Assembly (NCBI GenBank): GCA_039810005.1
Contig: JBDHWD010000143.1
Location: forward strand, 1 to 6,720
Direction: 5' to 3'
Length of the DNA stretch: 6,720 nt
Origin: JAMLIA01 sp039810005
Lineage (GTDB): Bacteria; Chloroflexota; Chloroflexia; Thermomicrobiales; CFX8
Numbering within the stretch: position 1 is the stretch's first letter; each line of letters opens with the position of its first letter. Shown piece after piece: positions 1 through 5,204 of this stretch. The notes under the pieces are model-generated. The model worked only from the letters and a program-made list of their open reading frames with translations, made no database searches and was not told where the DNA came from. The position numbers were made by a program, and so were the translations under genes.

Positions 1-1085
1 TCGGAGAGGCGGTACGGGAAGCCCGTGACCGAGATTTCACCGAGCGTCGGATGCTCGATTCGGCGCTCCAGCCCGACCTCCTGGACGTGCGGATCAGCGA
101 ACGTCTCATCGACGGAGTAGATCGGGCCACACGGAACGCCGGCAGCGTCGAGCGTGGCGACGACATCGGCGGTCGAGACACTGGCGAAGCGTGCAGTGAT
201 CACCTCGCGGAGTGCCGGCAGGTTCGTGATGCGGCCAGAGTTGTCCTGGAAGCGCGGATCGGCAGCGGCCTCAGCCATGCCCATCGCATCGGTGAAGCGC
301 TTCCAGAGGCCATCGTTGCCGACCGCGATGTTGACGAAGCCGTCGCTTGTCGGGAACGTCTCGTATGGCGCGACGATCGGGTGTGCATTCCAGGTGCTGG
401 GCGGCGTCCCGCCGGTCGCGAAGTAGATCGCCGCCTGATACGAGAGCAGCGCGATCTGGCCGCCGAGCATCGAGGTGTCGATGATCTGGCCCTTGCCGGT
501 CTGCTCGCGGCGATAGAGCGCCGACGCGATAGCGTACGACGCGAACATGCCGCTGGCGATGTCGGCGATCGGCACGCCGAACTTGGTCGGCTGCCCCGGA
601 GGGCCGGTGACGCTCATCATCCCGCTCATGCCCTGGACGATCAGGTCGTAGGCGGTGCGACCGCTGGCCGGGCCGGTCTGGCCGAAGCCGGAGATTGAGC
701 AGAAGACCATCTCCGGGCGTCGTTCGAGCACCTTCTCGGCGCTGAAGCCCAGGCGGCCGATCGTGCCCGGCGAGAAGTTTTCGACCAGCACATCGCCCTG
801 GTCAATCAGCCGCCAGAGCGCTTCGCGACCGAGGTCGCTCTTCAGGTCGAGGACGATTGAGCGCTTGTTGCGGTTCACCGACAGATAGTAGGCAGACTCC
901 CGCGCGCCGTCCGGGCCATCGACCCAGGGCGGTCCCCAGGCGCGCGTGTCGTCGCCCTTGCCGGGCGCTTCGATCTTGATAACGTCCGCGCCCATGTCGG
1001 CCAGCATCATCGAGCAGTACGGCCCGGACATGACGCGCGTCAGGTCAACGACGCGGATGCCGGTCAACGGCCCCTGATTCTCCAC
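1..1085 (-). CDS. CaiB/BaiF-type class III CoA-transferase, C-terminus cut off by window edge
   Basis: The minus-strand frame is open from a GTG at 1085 to base 1, giving 361 residues with no stop. Family members are usually about 390-410 residues, so some 30-50 C-terminal residues lie outside. The N-terminus (GIRVVDLTRVMSGPYCSMML, then ADMGADVIKIE), the NRNKRSIVLDLKS and DVLVENFSPG segments, and TGKGQIIDTSM near 196-206 are typical of family III enzymes. These move CoA between organic acids through aspartyl-CoA intermediates. The likely catalytic aspartate is D175 in VPIADIASGM, by alignment from memory to Asp169 of formyl-CoA transferase. No membrane segment or signal is seen, so the enzyme should be cytosolic. 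The GTG at 1085 is chosen because GGGAGGG (1089-1095) sits just before it; in-frame GTG 1097 and TTG 1100 lack an SD. The start lies 29 nt after the stop of the hydrolase gene, so co-transcription is likely. The acyl substrate cannot be told from sequence. Confidence 0.92.
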   Translation of the reverse strand, partial: MENQGPLTGIRVVDLTRVMSGPYCSMMLADMGADVIKIEAPGKGDDTRAWGPPWVDGPDGARESAYYLSVNRNKRSIVLDLKSDLGREALWRLIDQGDVLVENFSPGTIGRLGFSAEKVLERRPEMVFCSISGFGQTGPASGRTAYDLIVQGMSGMMSVTGPPGQPTKFGVPIADIASGMFASYAIASALYRREQTGKGQIIDTSMLGGQIALLSYQAAIYFATGGTPPSTWNAHPIVAPYETFPTSDGFVNIAVGNDGLWKRFTDAMGMAEAAADPRFQDNSGRITNLPALREVITARFASVSTADVVATLDAAGVPCGPIYSVDETFADPHVQEVGLERRIEHPTLGEISVTGFPYRLS

Positions 1086-1114
1086 GTTCCCTCCCACCAA
1101 TTGCGGCGACGCGC

Positions 1115-2005
1115 TCAGGAAAAGGTCTCCCAGACGATCTTCGACAGGTCGGCCATCGTCTTCACCCCGACGTTCTCATCGCCAAGACGCTTGGAGAAGA
1201 TCGCCACGGTGTACGGGCCCGACGGCGCGTAGACGATGCCGGCGTCGTTTCGCACACCCTTGAGCGAGCCGGTCTTGTGCGCCACGATCGTCTTCTCTGG
1301 CACGCCAGCGGGGATGCGATCGTTGAACTTCTGGCGCTTCATGATGTCGAGCATATCGTCCCGTGCGGCCGCGCTCACGCCAACACCCTGCTCAATGGCC
1401 TCGCAGAGACGGGCCAGCTCGCGTGGGGTGGTCAGGTCGTTGCCGCTGCCGTCCACATCCGACCAGGATGCGGCGTCGTAGTTGTATTCGTCGTTGCGCA
1501 TGCGCTCGATCGACATCTCGTATGTGTGCTCAGGATTGTTCACATCGAGGCCGACATACTCGAACAGCAGCTGCTTGGTCGGCATCGGCACACGAGTGCG
1601 ATGCAGCCCGAGCTCATCCATCGCTGTATGAATACGATCGGCGCCGACCAGCGAGTAGAGCATGTCGGTCGCCTGATTGTCCGACAGGACGATCATCAGG
1701 ACGGCGAGATCACGAATCGTCGGCTCAAGGCCGGGTCCCAGATCCTGCAGAACGCCGGAGCCAGGCACGAGATGCTCGCGCTCGATACGAATGCGTTTTG
1801 AAAGATCAACTTCGCCGCGGTCGTGCATTTGGTACAGCGCGTAGAGCACCGGCACCTTGAAGACACTAGCGGTCGGGAATGACTCGTCCATATTCAGCCC
1901 GATAGCCTGCTCCGGCTTGCCAACCGGCCAGGCCGCCAGGCCGAAACGCCCCTCGACATCGGCAACGCGCTCCTGAAACCGATCTGCGATCTGCTGTGCG
2001 TCCAC
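1115..2005 (-). CDS. Class A beta-lactamase-fold serine hydrolase, no signal peptide and no Glu166 motif
   Basis: This 296-residue protein has the penicillin-recognising serine hydrolase fold (beta-lactamase2 / PenP-like). The active-site SxxK is S47-V-F-K50 within PTASVFKVP. SDN is 108-110 and KTG is 244-246, in the expected order and spacing. In class A beta-lactamases the omega loop carries ExxLN with the deacylating glutamate. Here the corresponding stretch before DLTTPREL (about 170-192) is rich in D, N and S and has no ExxLN. The N-terminus (MDAQQIADRF) is hydrophilic with no signal peptide, and an in-frame TGA at 2015-2017 rules out an upstream extension. The GTG start at 2005 is preceded by GAGGAG (2011-2016) with 5 nt spacing. 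Family knowledge would suggest beta-lactam hydrolysis or DD-peptidase/esterase activity. Missing glutamate and missing export make classical beta-lactam resistance doubtful, so I leave the substrate open. It is the first gene of a likely pair with the CoA-transferase. Confidence 0.9.
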   Translation of the reverse strand: MDAQQIADRFQERVADVEGRFGLAAWPVGKPEQAIGLNMDESFPTASVFKVPVLYALYQMHDRGEVDLSKRIRIEREHLVPGSGVLQDLGPGLEPTIRDLAVLMIVLSDNQATDMLYSLVGADRIHTAMDELGLHRTRVPMPTKQLLFEYVGLDVNNPEHTYEMSIERMRNDEYNYDAASWSDVDGSGNDLTTPRELARLCEAIEQGVGVSAAARDDMLDIMKRQKFNDRIPAGVPEKTIVAHKTGSLKGVRNDAGIVYAPSGPYTVAIFSKRLGDENVGVKTMADLSKIVWETFS

Positions 2006-2093
2006 AGACTCTCCTCATCCACATCGAATAGCCGTGCACTCAACTGACAGTAGAATACCGGCTCTTGAAGACGGTGCAATGAGGAGCAGTGCG
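2006..2093. promoter_or_regulatory. Divergent promoter region between hydrolase and methyltransferase
   Basis: The short gap must hold promoters for both directions. On the plus strand TAGAAT (2051-2056) is a 5/6 match to the -10 consensus; no convincing -35 lies 16-18 nt upstream. On the minus strand TATTCT (2058-2053) with TTGCAC (2079-2074) and a 16-nt spacer is a weaker candidate for the hydrolase gene, leaving a leader of about 40 nt. The two -10 elements overlap, so the promoters may exclude each other. Sites are read by eye; direction and use are inferred. Confidence 0.4.
2081..2086 (+). promoter_or_regulatory. Shine-Dalgarno site deciding the methyltransferase start
   Basis: GAGGAG lies 7 nt before the in-frame TTG at 2094. 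The earlier in-frame candidates GTG 2034 and ATG 2079 have no comparable site, and GTG 2034 would lie upstream of the transcription start implied by TAGAAT (2051-2056). The same GAGGAG hexamer serves the divergent hydrolase gene. Confidence 0.5.
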
Positions 2094-2825
2094 TTGACGT
2101 TCTATCGCTACCCCGGCGCGGCCGATGCAACGACATACGAGTGGGAGAATCGAACCGCCGATCCCGATCAGCGCATCGAAGCGTTCATGACCTCGGTCGC
2201 GCCATTCGCCGGACGGACGATCGTCGACATCGGCGGAGGTTCGGCGTTCCATGCATCGCGCTACGCCCGCGAATACCCCGACGCTCGCGTCCTCGTCGTT
2301 GAGCCCGACGCCGACATGCTCGCGCAGGCGTTCCGCCGGCTGGCTGATGCGCCACTTGGCAACCTCAGCATCATCGCCGCGAACGCCGAGGACATCCCGC
2401 TCCGCGACGGCATCGCCGACATCGTCCACTCACGCTTCGCCTACTTCTTCGGCCCGGCTGAGGGTGGCGTGAAATCGTGCGAGCCGGGCATTCGTGAGGC
2501 GCTACGTTTGCTCGCGCCTGGCGGCGTCTTCTTCGTCATCGACAATAGCCTGACCGATGGCGATTTCGCGCGCTTCCTACGCCAGTATGGCTGGAATCTG
2601 TCAGCCGACGGCCACGCGGAACAGTCCAGACGCGACGCGTTCTGGTTCGAGCAGGGCTTTCAGAAGCAGACCGTCGCCTCTGCCTGGGTCGCGCCGAACC
2701 GCGACGTCCTGCGCCAGATCATTACGATGGAGTTTCCCGCTGACGCGGTCGAGCCGGTGATGAACGAGATAGATGCTTCGTTACTTTCCTACTCCTACGA
2801 CGTGTACTGGCGATGGAAGGAATGA
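2094..2825 (+). CDS. Class I SAM-dependent methyltransferase
   Basis: From TTG 2094 the protein has 243 residues. Motif I of the Rossmann-like SAM-binding fold is VDIGGGSAFHAS (about 44-55). The acidic end of strand 2 is VVEPDADML (E70), AEDIPLRDG (98-106) follows, and DIVHSRFAYFF (109-119) corresponds to motif IV. A later APGGVFFVIDNSL is the strand 5 region. This order is that of methyltransferase 11/25-type domains acting on small molecules or, less often, RNA; the C-terminal part (WFEQGF, SYDVYWRWKE) does not tell me the substrate. No membrane segment is present. The start is uncertain: ATG 2079 would add five residues, but TTG 2094 has the SD. The next gene on the strand, an exporter, begins 270 nt later with its own promoter-like elements, so an operon is not evident. 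The product is soluble and probably cytosolic. Confidence 0.87.
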   Translation: MTFYRYPGAADATTYEWENRTADPDQRIEAFMTSVAPFAGRTIVDIGGGSAFHASRYAREYPDARVLVVEPDADMLAQAFRRLADAPLGNLSIIAANAEDIPLRDGIADIVHSRFAYFFGPAEGGVKSCEPGIREALRLLAPGGVFFVIDNSLTDGDFARFLRQYGWNLSADGHAEQSRRDAFWFEQGFQKQTVASAWVAPNRDVLRQIITMEFPADAVEPVMNEIDASLLSYSYDVYWRWKE

Positions 2826-2872
2826 TCGGATGCCCATGCGTCGAGATCGTGAGATCGATGCCCGCGTACAGG

Positions 2873-2902
2873 TTGTCGTCCACCGTCGTCGCCGCTTAGA
2901 AT
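2873..2902 (+). promoter_or_regulatory. Candidate sigma70-type promoter for the exporter leader
   Basis: TTGTCG (2873-2878) and TAGAAT (2897-2902) are separated by 18 nt; they match 4/6 and 5/6 of the consensus. Initiation near 2909 would give a leader of about 187 nt before the exporter ATG, containing the leader ORF and all the hairpins. The same TAGAAT -10 occurs upstream of two other genes in this window. Confidence 0.45.
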
Positions 2903-2948
2903 CCCGAGATTGAACAGCCCCGTCTGGGGATCCTGGAGGCACGTTCCG

Positions 2949-3026
2949 GTGCGCCGAGATGCATCGCGGCAGCCTGACTGGTCTGCTGAGACATTTATCA
3001 AGATGAGTGCGCTCCCGCTGTCCTGA
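2949..3026 (+). CDS. 25-codon leader peptide of the exporter attenuator
   Basis: GTG 2949 opens a 25-residue ORF ending at TGA 3024-3026. It is preceded by GGAGG (2935-2939) with a 9-nt spacer, a near-ideal ribosome site. The peptide starts MRRDASRQPDW and ends IKMSALPLS. Its last four sense codons (CTC CCG CTG TCC, 3012-3023) are exactly the left arm of a 12-bp hairpin, and its stop codon is the first loop codon. A ribosome held on these codons would open that hairpin. There is no run of one amino acid, so it does not look like an amino-acid biosynthesis attenuator. An internal ATG (3003) would give the 7-residue MSALPLS alone, with poor SD. I do not recognise the peptide from a known resistance leader. 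Its role is inferred from position and overlap with the RNA structure. Confidence 0.6.
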   Translation: MRRDASRQPDWSAETFIKMSALPLS

Positions 3027-3088
3027 CACCTGCGCAGTGGACAGCGGGAGAGGGCGCATATACCCCTCTCCCAATGACGTTTGGGAGA
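3012..3088 (+). promoter_or_regulatory. Four-segment translational attenuator masking the exporter SD
   Basis: Segment 1 (3012-3023) pairs perfectly over 12 bp with segment 2 (3039-3050), loop 15 nt. Segment 3 (3067-3074) pairs over 8 bp with segment 4 (3081-3088), loop 6 nt; segment 4 contains the exporter SD GGGAG (3083-3087). Alternatively GGGAGAGGG (3046-3054) pairs over 9 bp with CCCTCTCCC (3064-3072), loop 9 nt, which destroys both other stems and frees the SD. Segment 1 is the end of the leader ORF. A ribosome stalled there should favour the 2:3 fold and switch the exporter on. No U-run follows 3:4, so control of translation rather than termination is indicated. All pairings are read directly from the sequence; the switching mechanism is inferred from the erm/cat-type precedent. 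Confidence 0.7.
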
Positions 3089-3095
3089 TCCCTCG

Positions 3096-4403
3096 ATGTT
3101 TCGCATTCGCCGACCGAGCCGGTCCTCTGGCCGTGCATCACTCGGGAACAACAGCCACTTTCTGCACCTGTGGGCGGCTGAGACCGTCTCGCAATTCGGC
3201 GCGCAGATTACGACCGTCGCCCTGCCGCTGGCTGCGGCAGTCACGCTCGACGCGACCGCCGGCCAGATGGGCTTGCTCGGCGCTGCCGGGACGATGCCGG
3301 CGCTCATCTTCGGGCTGCTGGCCGGGGTGGCGATCGATCGCACGCGCCGACGCCCAGTCCTGATCTGGACCGACATCGCCCGCGCAGTCGTTCTTGCCAT
3401 CGTGCCGCTGGCCTGGGCATTCGGCGCGCTGCGCATGGAGCTGCTCTATCTGGTCGCGTTCGTCAACGGGGCGCTGACGCTCTTCTTCAATGTCGCCTAC
3501 ATCTCGTACATGCCGAGTATCGTGCCGCGCGAGGATCTCGTCGCCGCAAACGCGCGTATGGAGGGCAGCGCCTCGACGGCGCAGGTGGCAGGACCTGGCC
3601 TCGGCGGCATTCTCGTCGGCATCCTCAGCGCTCCGGCTGCGCTGTTGATCAACACCGCGTCGTACCTCGTGTCGGCGCTATTTCTCAGTCGCATCACGGC
3701 GGTCGAGCCGCCGCCCGAAAAATCGGAGCGCCTGCATCTGCGCCGTGATATCGGCGAGGGCATCCGCATCGTCTGGGCCGATGCACGGTTACGCGCGATC
3801 CTGCTGTCGTCCGCGACCGTCAGCCTGTTCGGCTACATCTTTCTGGCGGTGTACGTCCTCTATATGCTGAACGATCTCAGCTTCAGCTCGACGCAGGTGG
3901 GGCTGGTGCTGAGCCTCGGTGGCGTCGGCGCGGTCATCGGCGCGGTCATTGCCGGGCCGCTCACGCGCCGCATTGGCATTGGTCGCGCGATCATCGTCGG
4001 GCGCACATTGTTCGGCGTTTTCGGCATGCTCGTCCCGCTGGCCGTCAATGTCTCACGGCTGGAAGTGCCGATGGTGCTGGCAGCCGAGTTCCTGCAGTGG
4101 ATGGCGTTGATTATCGCGCTGATCAACGAAGTGAGCGTGCGTCAGACGCTGGTGCCCGAGCGCCTGCTTGGTCGCGCGACAGCAACCTATCGATTTCTGG
4201 GCGGCGGGATGATCCCGATCGGATCGATCATCGGCGGGCTTCTCGGCGAGATGATCGGGCTGCGGGAGACACTGATCGTCGGCTGCATCGGCATGTTACT
4301 GGCCGGCATCTGGGTTGCGGCATCACCGCTCCGCGGCCGGGATAACGGCGTGATGTCACTCACCGCGCCGATCACACCGACGCTCGAGCAGGCCGCAAAC
4401 TGA
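3096..4403 (+). CDS. MFS-family exporter (MFS_3 / EntS-Mef type)
   Basis: The 435-residue protein is an integral membrane transporter with about 11-12 hydrophobic segments. The N-terminal 20 residues are basic and hydrophilic. TM1 (about 21-49, HFLHLWAAETVSQFGAQITT) contains a charged E29. MFS motif A is GVAIDRTRRRP at 77-87, between the second and third segments. A long hydrophilic central loop (EPPPEKSERLHLRRDIGEG) divides the two six-helix halves, and the C-terminal tail is soluble. This pattern fits the MFS_3 group, which holds the enterobactin exporter EntS and the macrolide exporters Mef; such proteins use the proton gradient to expel small molecules. ATG 3096 is chosen because GGGAG (3083-3087) lies 8 nt before it; an in-frame TTG at 3081 falls inside that SD hairpin and has no SD. 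The attenuator upstream suggests induction by a ribosome-acting compound. The substrate itself is unknown. Confidence 0.9.
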   Translation: MFRIRRPSRSSGRASLGNNSHFLHLWAAETVSQFGAQITTVALPLAAAVTLDATAGQMGLLGAAGTMPALIFGLLAGVAIDRTRRRPVLIWTDIARAVVLAIVPLAWAFGALRMELLYLVAFVNGALTLFFNVAYISYMPSIVPREDLVAANARMEGSASTAQVAGPGLGGILVGILSAPAALLINTASYLVSALFLSRITAVEPPPEKSERLHLRRDIGEGIRIVWADARLRAILLSSATVSLFGYIFLAVYVLYMLNDLSFSSTQVGLVLSLGGVGAVIGAVIAGPLTRRIGIGRAIIVGRTLFGVFGMLVPLAVNVSRLEVPMVLAAEFLQWMALIIALINEVSVRQTLVPERLLGRATATYRFLGGGMIPIGSIIGGLLGEMIGLRETLIVGCIGMLLAGIWVAASPLRGRDNGVMSLTAPITPTLEQAAN

Positions 4404-4423
4404 TCGCCCAACGAGACACCTGT

Positions 4424-4452
4424 ACCGATGCTCTATAATGGGGTGCATCGGT
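4424..4452 (+). promoter_or_regulatory. TATAAT promoter inside an inverted repeat (candidate operator)
   Basis: A perfect -10 hexamer TATAAT (4434-4439) lies in the middle of the inverted repeat ACCGATGC-N13-GCATCGGT (8-bp arms at 4424-4431 and 4445-4452). The arm centres are 21 bp apart, two helical turns, as expected for a dimeric repressor site that would cover the -10. No good -35 is seen. The downstream gene starts at 4566, leaving a leader of about 120 nt. The repeat could instead act as an RNA hairpin at the 3' end of the exporter transcript, but no U-run follows. No regulator gene lies in this window. Confidence 0.5.
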
Positions 4453-4467
4453 TGCATCCTACGGTCG

Positions 4468-4522
4468 TACCGGCGGAGCGCCGACACGTCGGGATACCGG
4501 CGTGAGCGGCCACGGTGGCCGC
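4468..4522 (+). other. Structured 5' leader of the cysteine-protein gene
   Basis: The leader holds several small inverted repeats: CGGCG-gag-CGCCG (4471-4483), CCGAC-ac-GTCGG (4481-4492), and the hairpin GCGGCCA-cgg-TGGCCGC (4506-4522). TACCGGCG is repeated directly at 4468-4475 and 4495-4502. No known riboswitch consensus is recognised. The structures may protect or regulate the mRNA, or be chance in GC-rich DNA. Confidence 0.35.
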
Positions 4523-4565
4523 GATGTCCCAACACGGGGGTAAGCACAGGCGGACAGGTGCGTAG

Positions 4566-5036
4566 ATGAGTCGTGAAGAACGACGATCGCGCGAAGAGTC
4601 CGCGTCCGAACTTGGGGACACTCGTGAGAGCGGGTGGCTCGACTCGCAGGAGAATGGCGAGTCGTACCCATGTGGTTGTTCGATGCTATCGCGGATTCGC
4701 TTGCGACCGCACAACCAGCACGCTTTTGCGACGATGCGCTGCTCACTGGGGTACGCGCTCCGAACTGACGACGATGTCGCGAAGTGTCTTGAGGTTGAAG
4801 GTCCCGGCGAATGCTGGAAGACGGAGCATAACTGGCGAGTCGCACCGGTCGAATCCCCACGGATGGCCGAGCAGACCCGTCGACAGATCGCCGCAATCAC
4901 GCACAACGGCGAGTCCACAGAGCCGTTGGCACCATCATCAACAGACCAGGTCGCCGCAACACCAAAGATCACGGTGACCGAGGTCGTCCAGGTAACGCGC
5001 ATCCGCGTTATCGGTGACGCTGACGGAACGGACTGA
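4566..5036 (+). CDS. Small soluble protein with spaced-cysteine motif, function unknown
   Basis: The 156-residue protein starts at ATG 4566, with AGGTG (4556-4560) 5 nt before it. The first 33 residues are charged and low in hydrophobics. Cysteines follow at 36, 38, 59, 74 and 83, giving a C-x20-C-x14-C-x8-C core from C38, with HAFATMRC and AKCL around the middle cysteines. I recall Chloroflexota proteins, some LysM-linked, with a similar rhythm (C, about 20 residues, RC, about 15-18, CL, 7-8, C); this resemblance is from memory and needs a profile search. The last 70 residues are rich in T, S, P and V, ending VTRIRVIGDADGTD. No signal peptide or membrane segment is visible. Codon third positions are less GC-rich than in the neighbouring genes, which could mean recent arrival, weak selection or a false ORF. 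The SD, the promoter upstream and the terminator downstream favour a real, probably single, gene. Confidence 0.62.
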   Translation: MSREERRSREESASELGDTRESGWLDSQENGESYPCGCSMLSRIRLRPHNQHAFATMRCSLGYALRTDDDVAKCLEVEGPGECWKTEHNWRVAPVESPRMAEQTRRQIAAITHNGESTEPLAPSSTDQVAATPKITVTEVVQVTRIRVIGDADGTD

Positions 5037-5085
5037 TCCTCTCTTCGCAACAACAACGGACGCGATTCAACGCGATCGAGACGCA

Positions 5086-5120
5086 GAAGCCGGCGACCAC
5101 AATCGCCGGCTTCATCTATT
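5086..5120 (+). terminator. Terminator-like hairpin
   Basis: GAAGCCGGCGA (5086-5096) and TCGCCGGCTTC (5103-5113) form a perfect 11-bp stem with a 6-nt loop. It stands 50 nt after the stop of the small cysteine-protein gene and just before the promoter-like site of the aminopeptidase. The tail (atctatt) is only modestly T-rich, so Rho-independent termination may be incomplete. Confidence 0.62.
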
Positions 5121-5136
5121 CGTGCCAGGTCTGGCG

Positions 5137-5142
5137 TAGAAT
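5137..5142 (+). promoter_or_regulatory. Candidate -10 element of the aminopeptidase gene
   Basis: TAGAAT follows the terminator-like hairpin by about 23 nt and would give a leader of about 55 nt. It matches the -10 candidates at 2051 and 2897. No convincing -35 lies 16-18 nt upstream. Confidence 0.4.
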
Positions 5143-5204
5143 GCGGCAGCCTCCGGCTCCGGTCGGTGCGCTCCGAACCGCCGCAGATGACCGAAAGGAC
5201 CTGC

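Noticed and set aside
51..698. Plus-strand open frame opposite the CoA-transferase
   Set aside because: The minus strand carries an unmistakable family III CoA-transferase along the whole stretch. The plus frame gives an R/A/D-rich sequence without motifs.
2034..2078. GTG 2034 as methyltransferase start
   Set aside because: It has no SD, and the candidate -10 at 2051-2056 would place the transcript start downstream of it.
2841..2858. Short tandem GAGATCG repeat after the methyltransferase gene
   Set aside because: Only two copies of 7-8 bp; too short to separate from chance, with no associated feature.
2918..2929. CCCC-gtct-GGGG as terminator of the methyltransferase gene
   Set aside because: The stem is only 4 bp with no T tract, lies about 90 nt past the stop, and falls downstream of the putative exporter promoter.
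2959..3006. 15-codon ORF (MHRGSLTGLLRHLSR) whose stop overlaps ATG 3003 as ATGA
   Set aside because: It could couple translation to the 7-codon MSALPLS ORF, but the GGAGG site is 19 nt away. The GTG 2949 frame has correct spacing and reaches the same end in frame, so it explains the leader better.
3067..3095. Segment 3:4 hairpin as an intrinsic terminator
   Set aside because: No run of T follows the stem and it contains the exporter SD, so translational control fits better.
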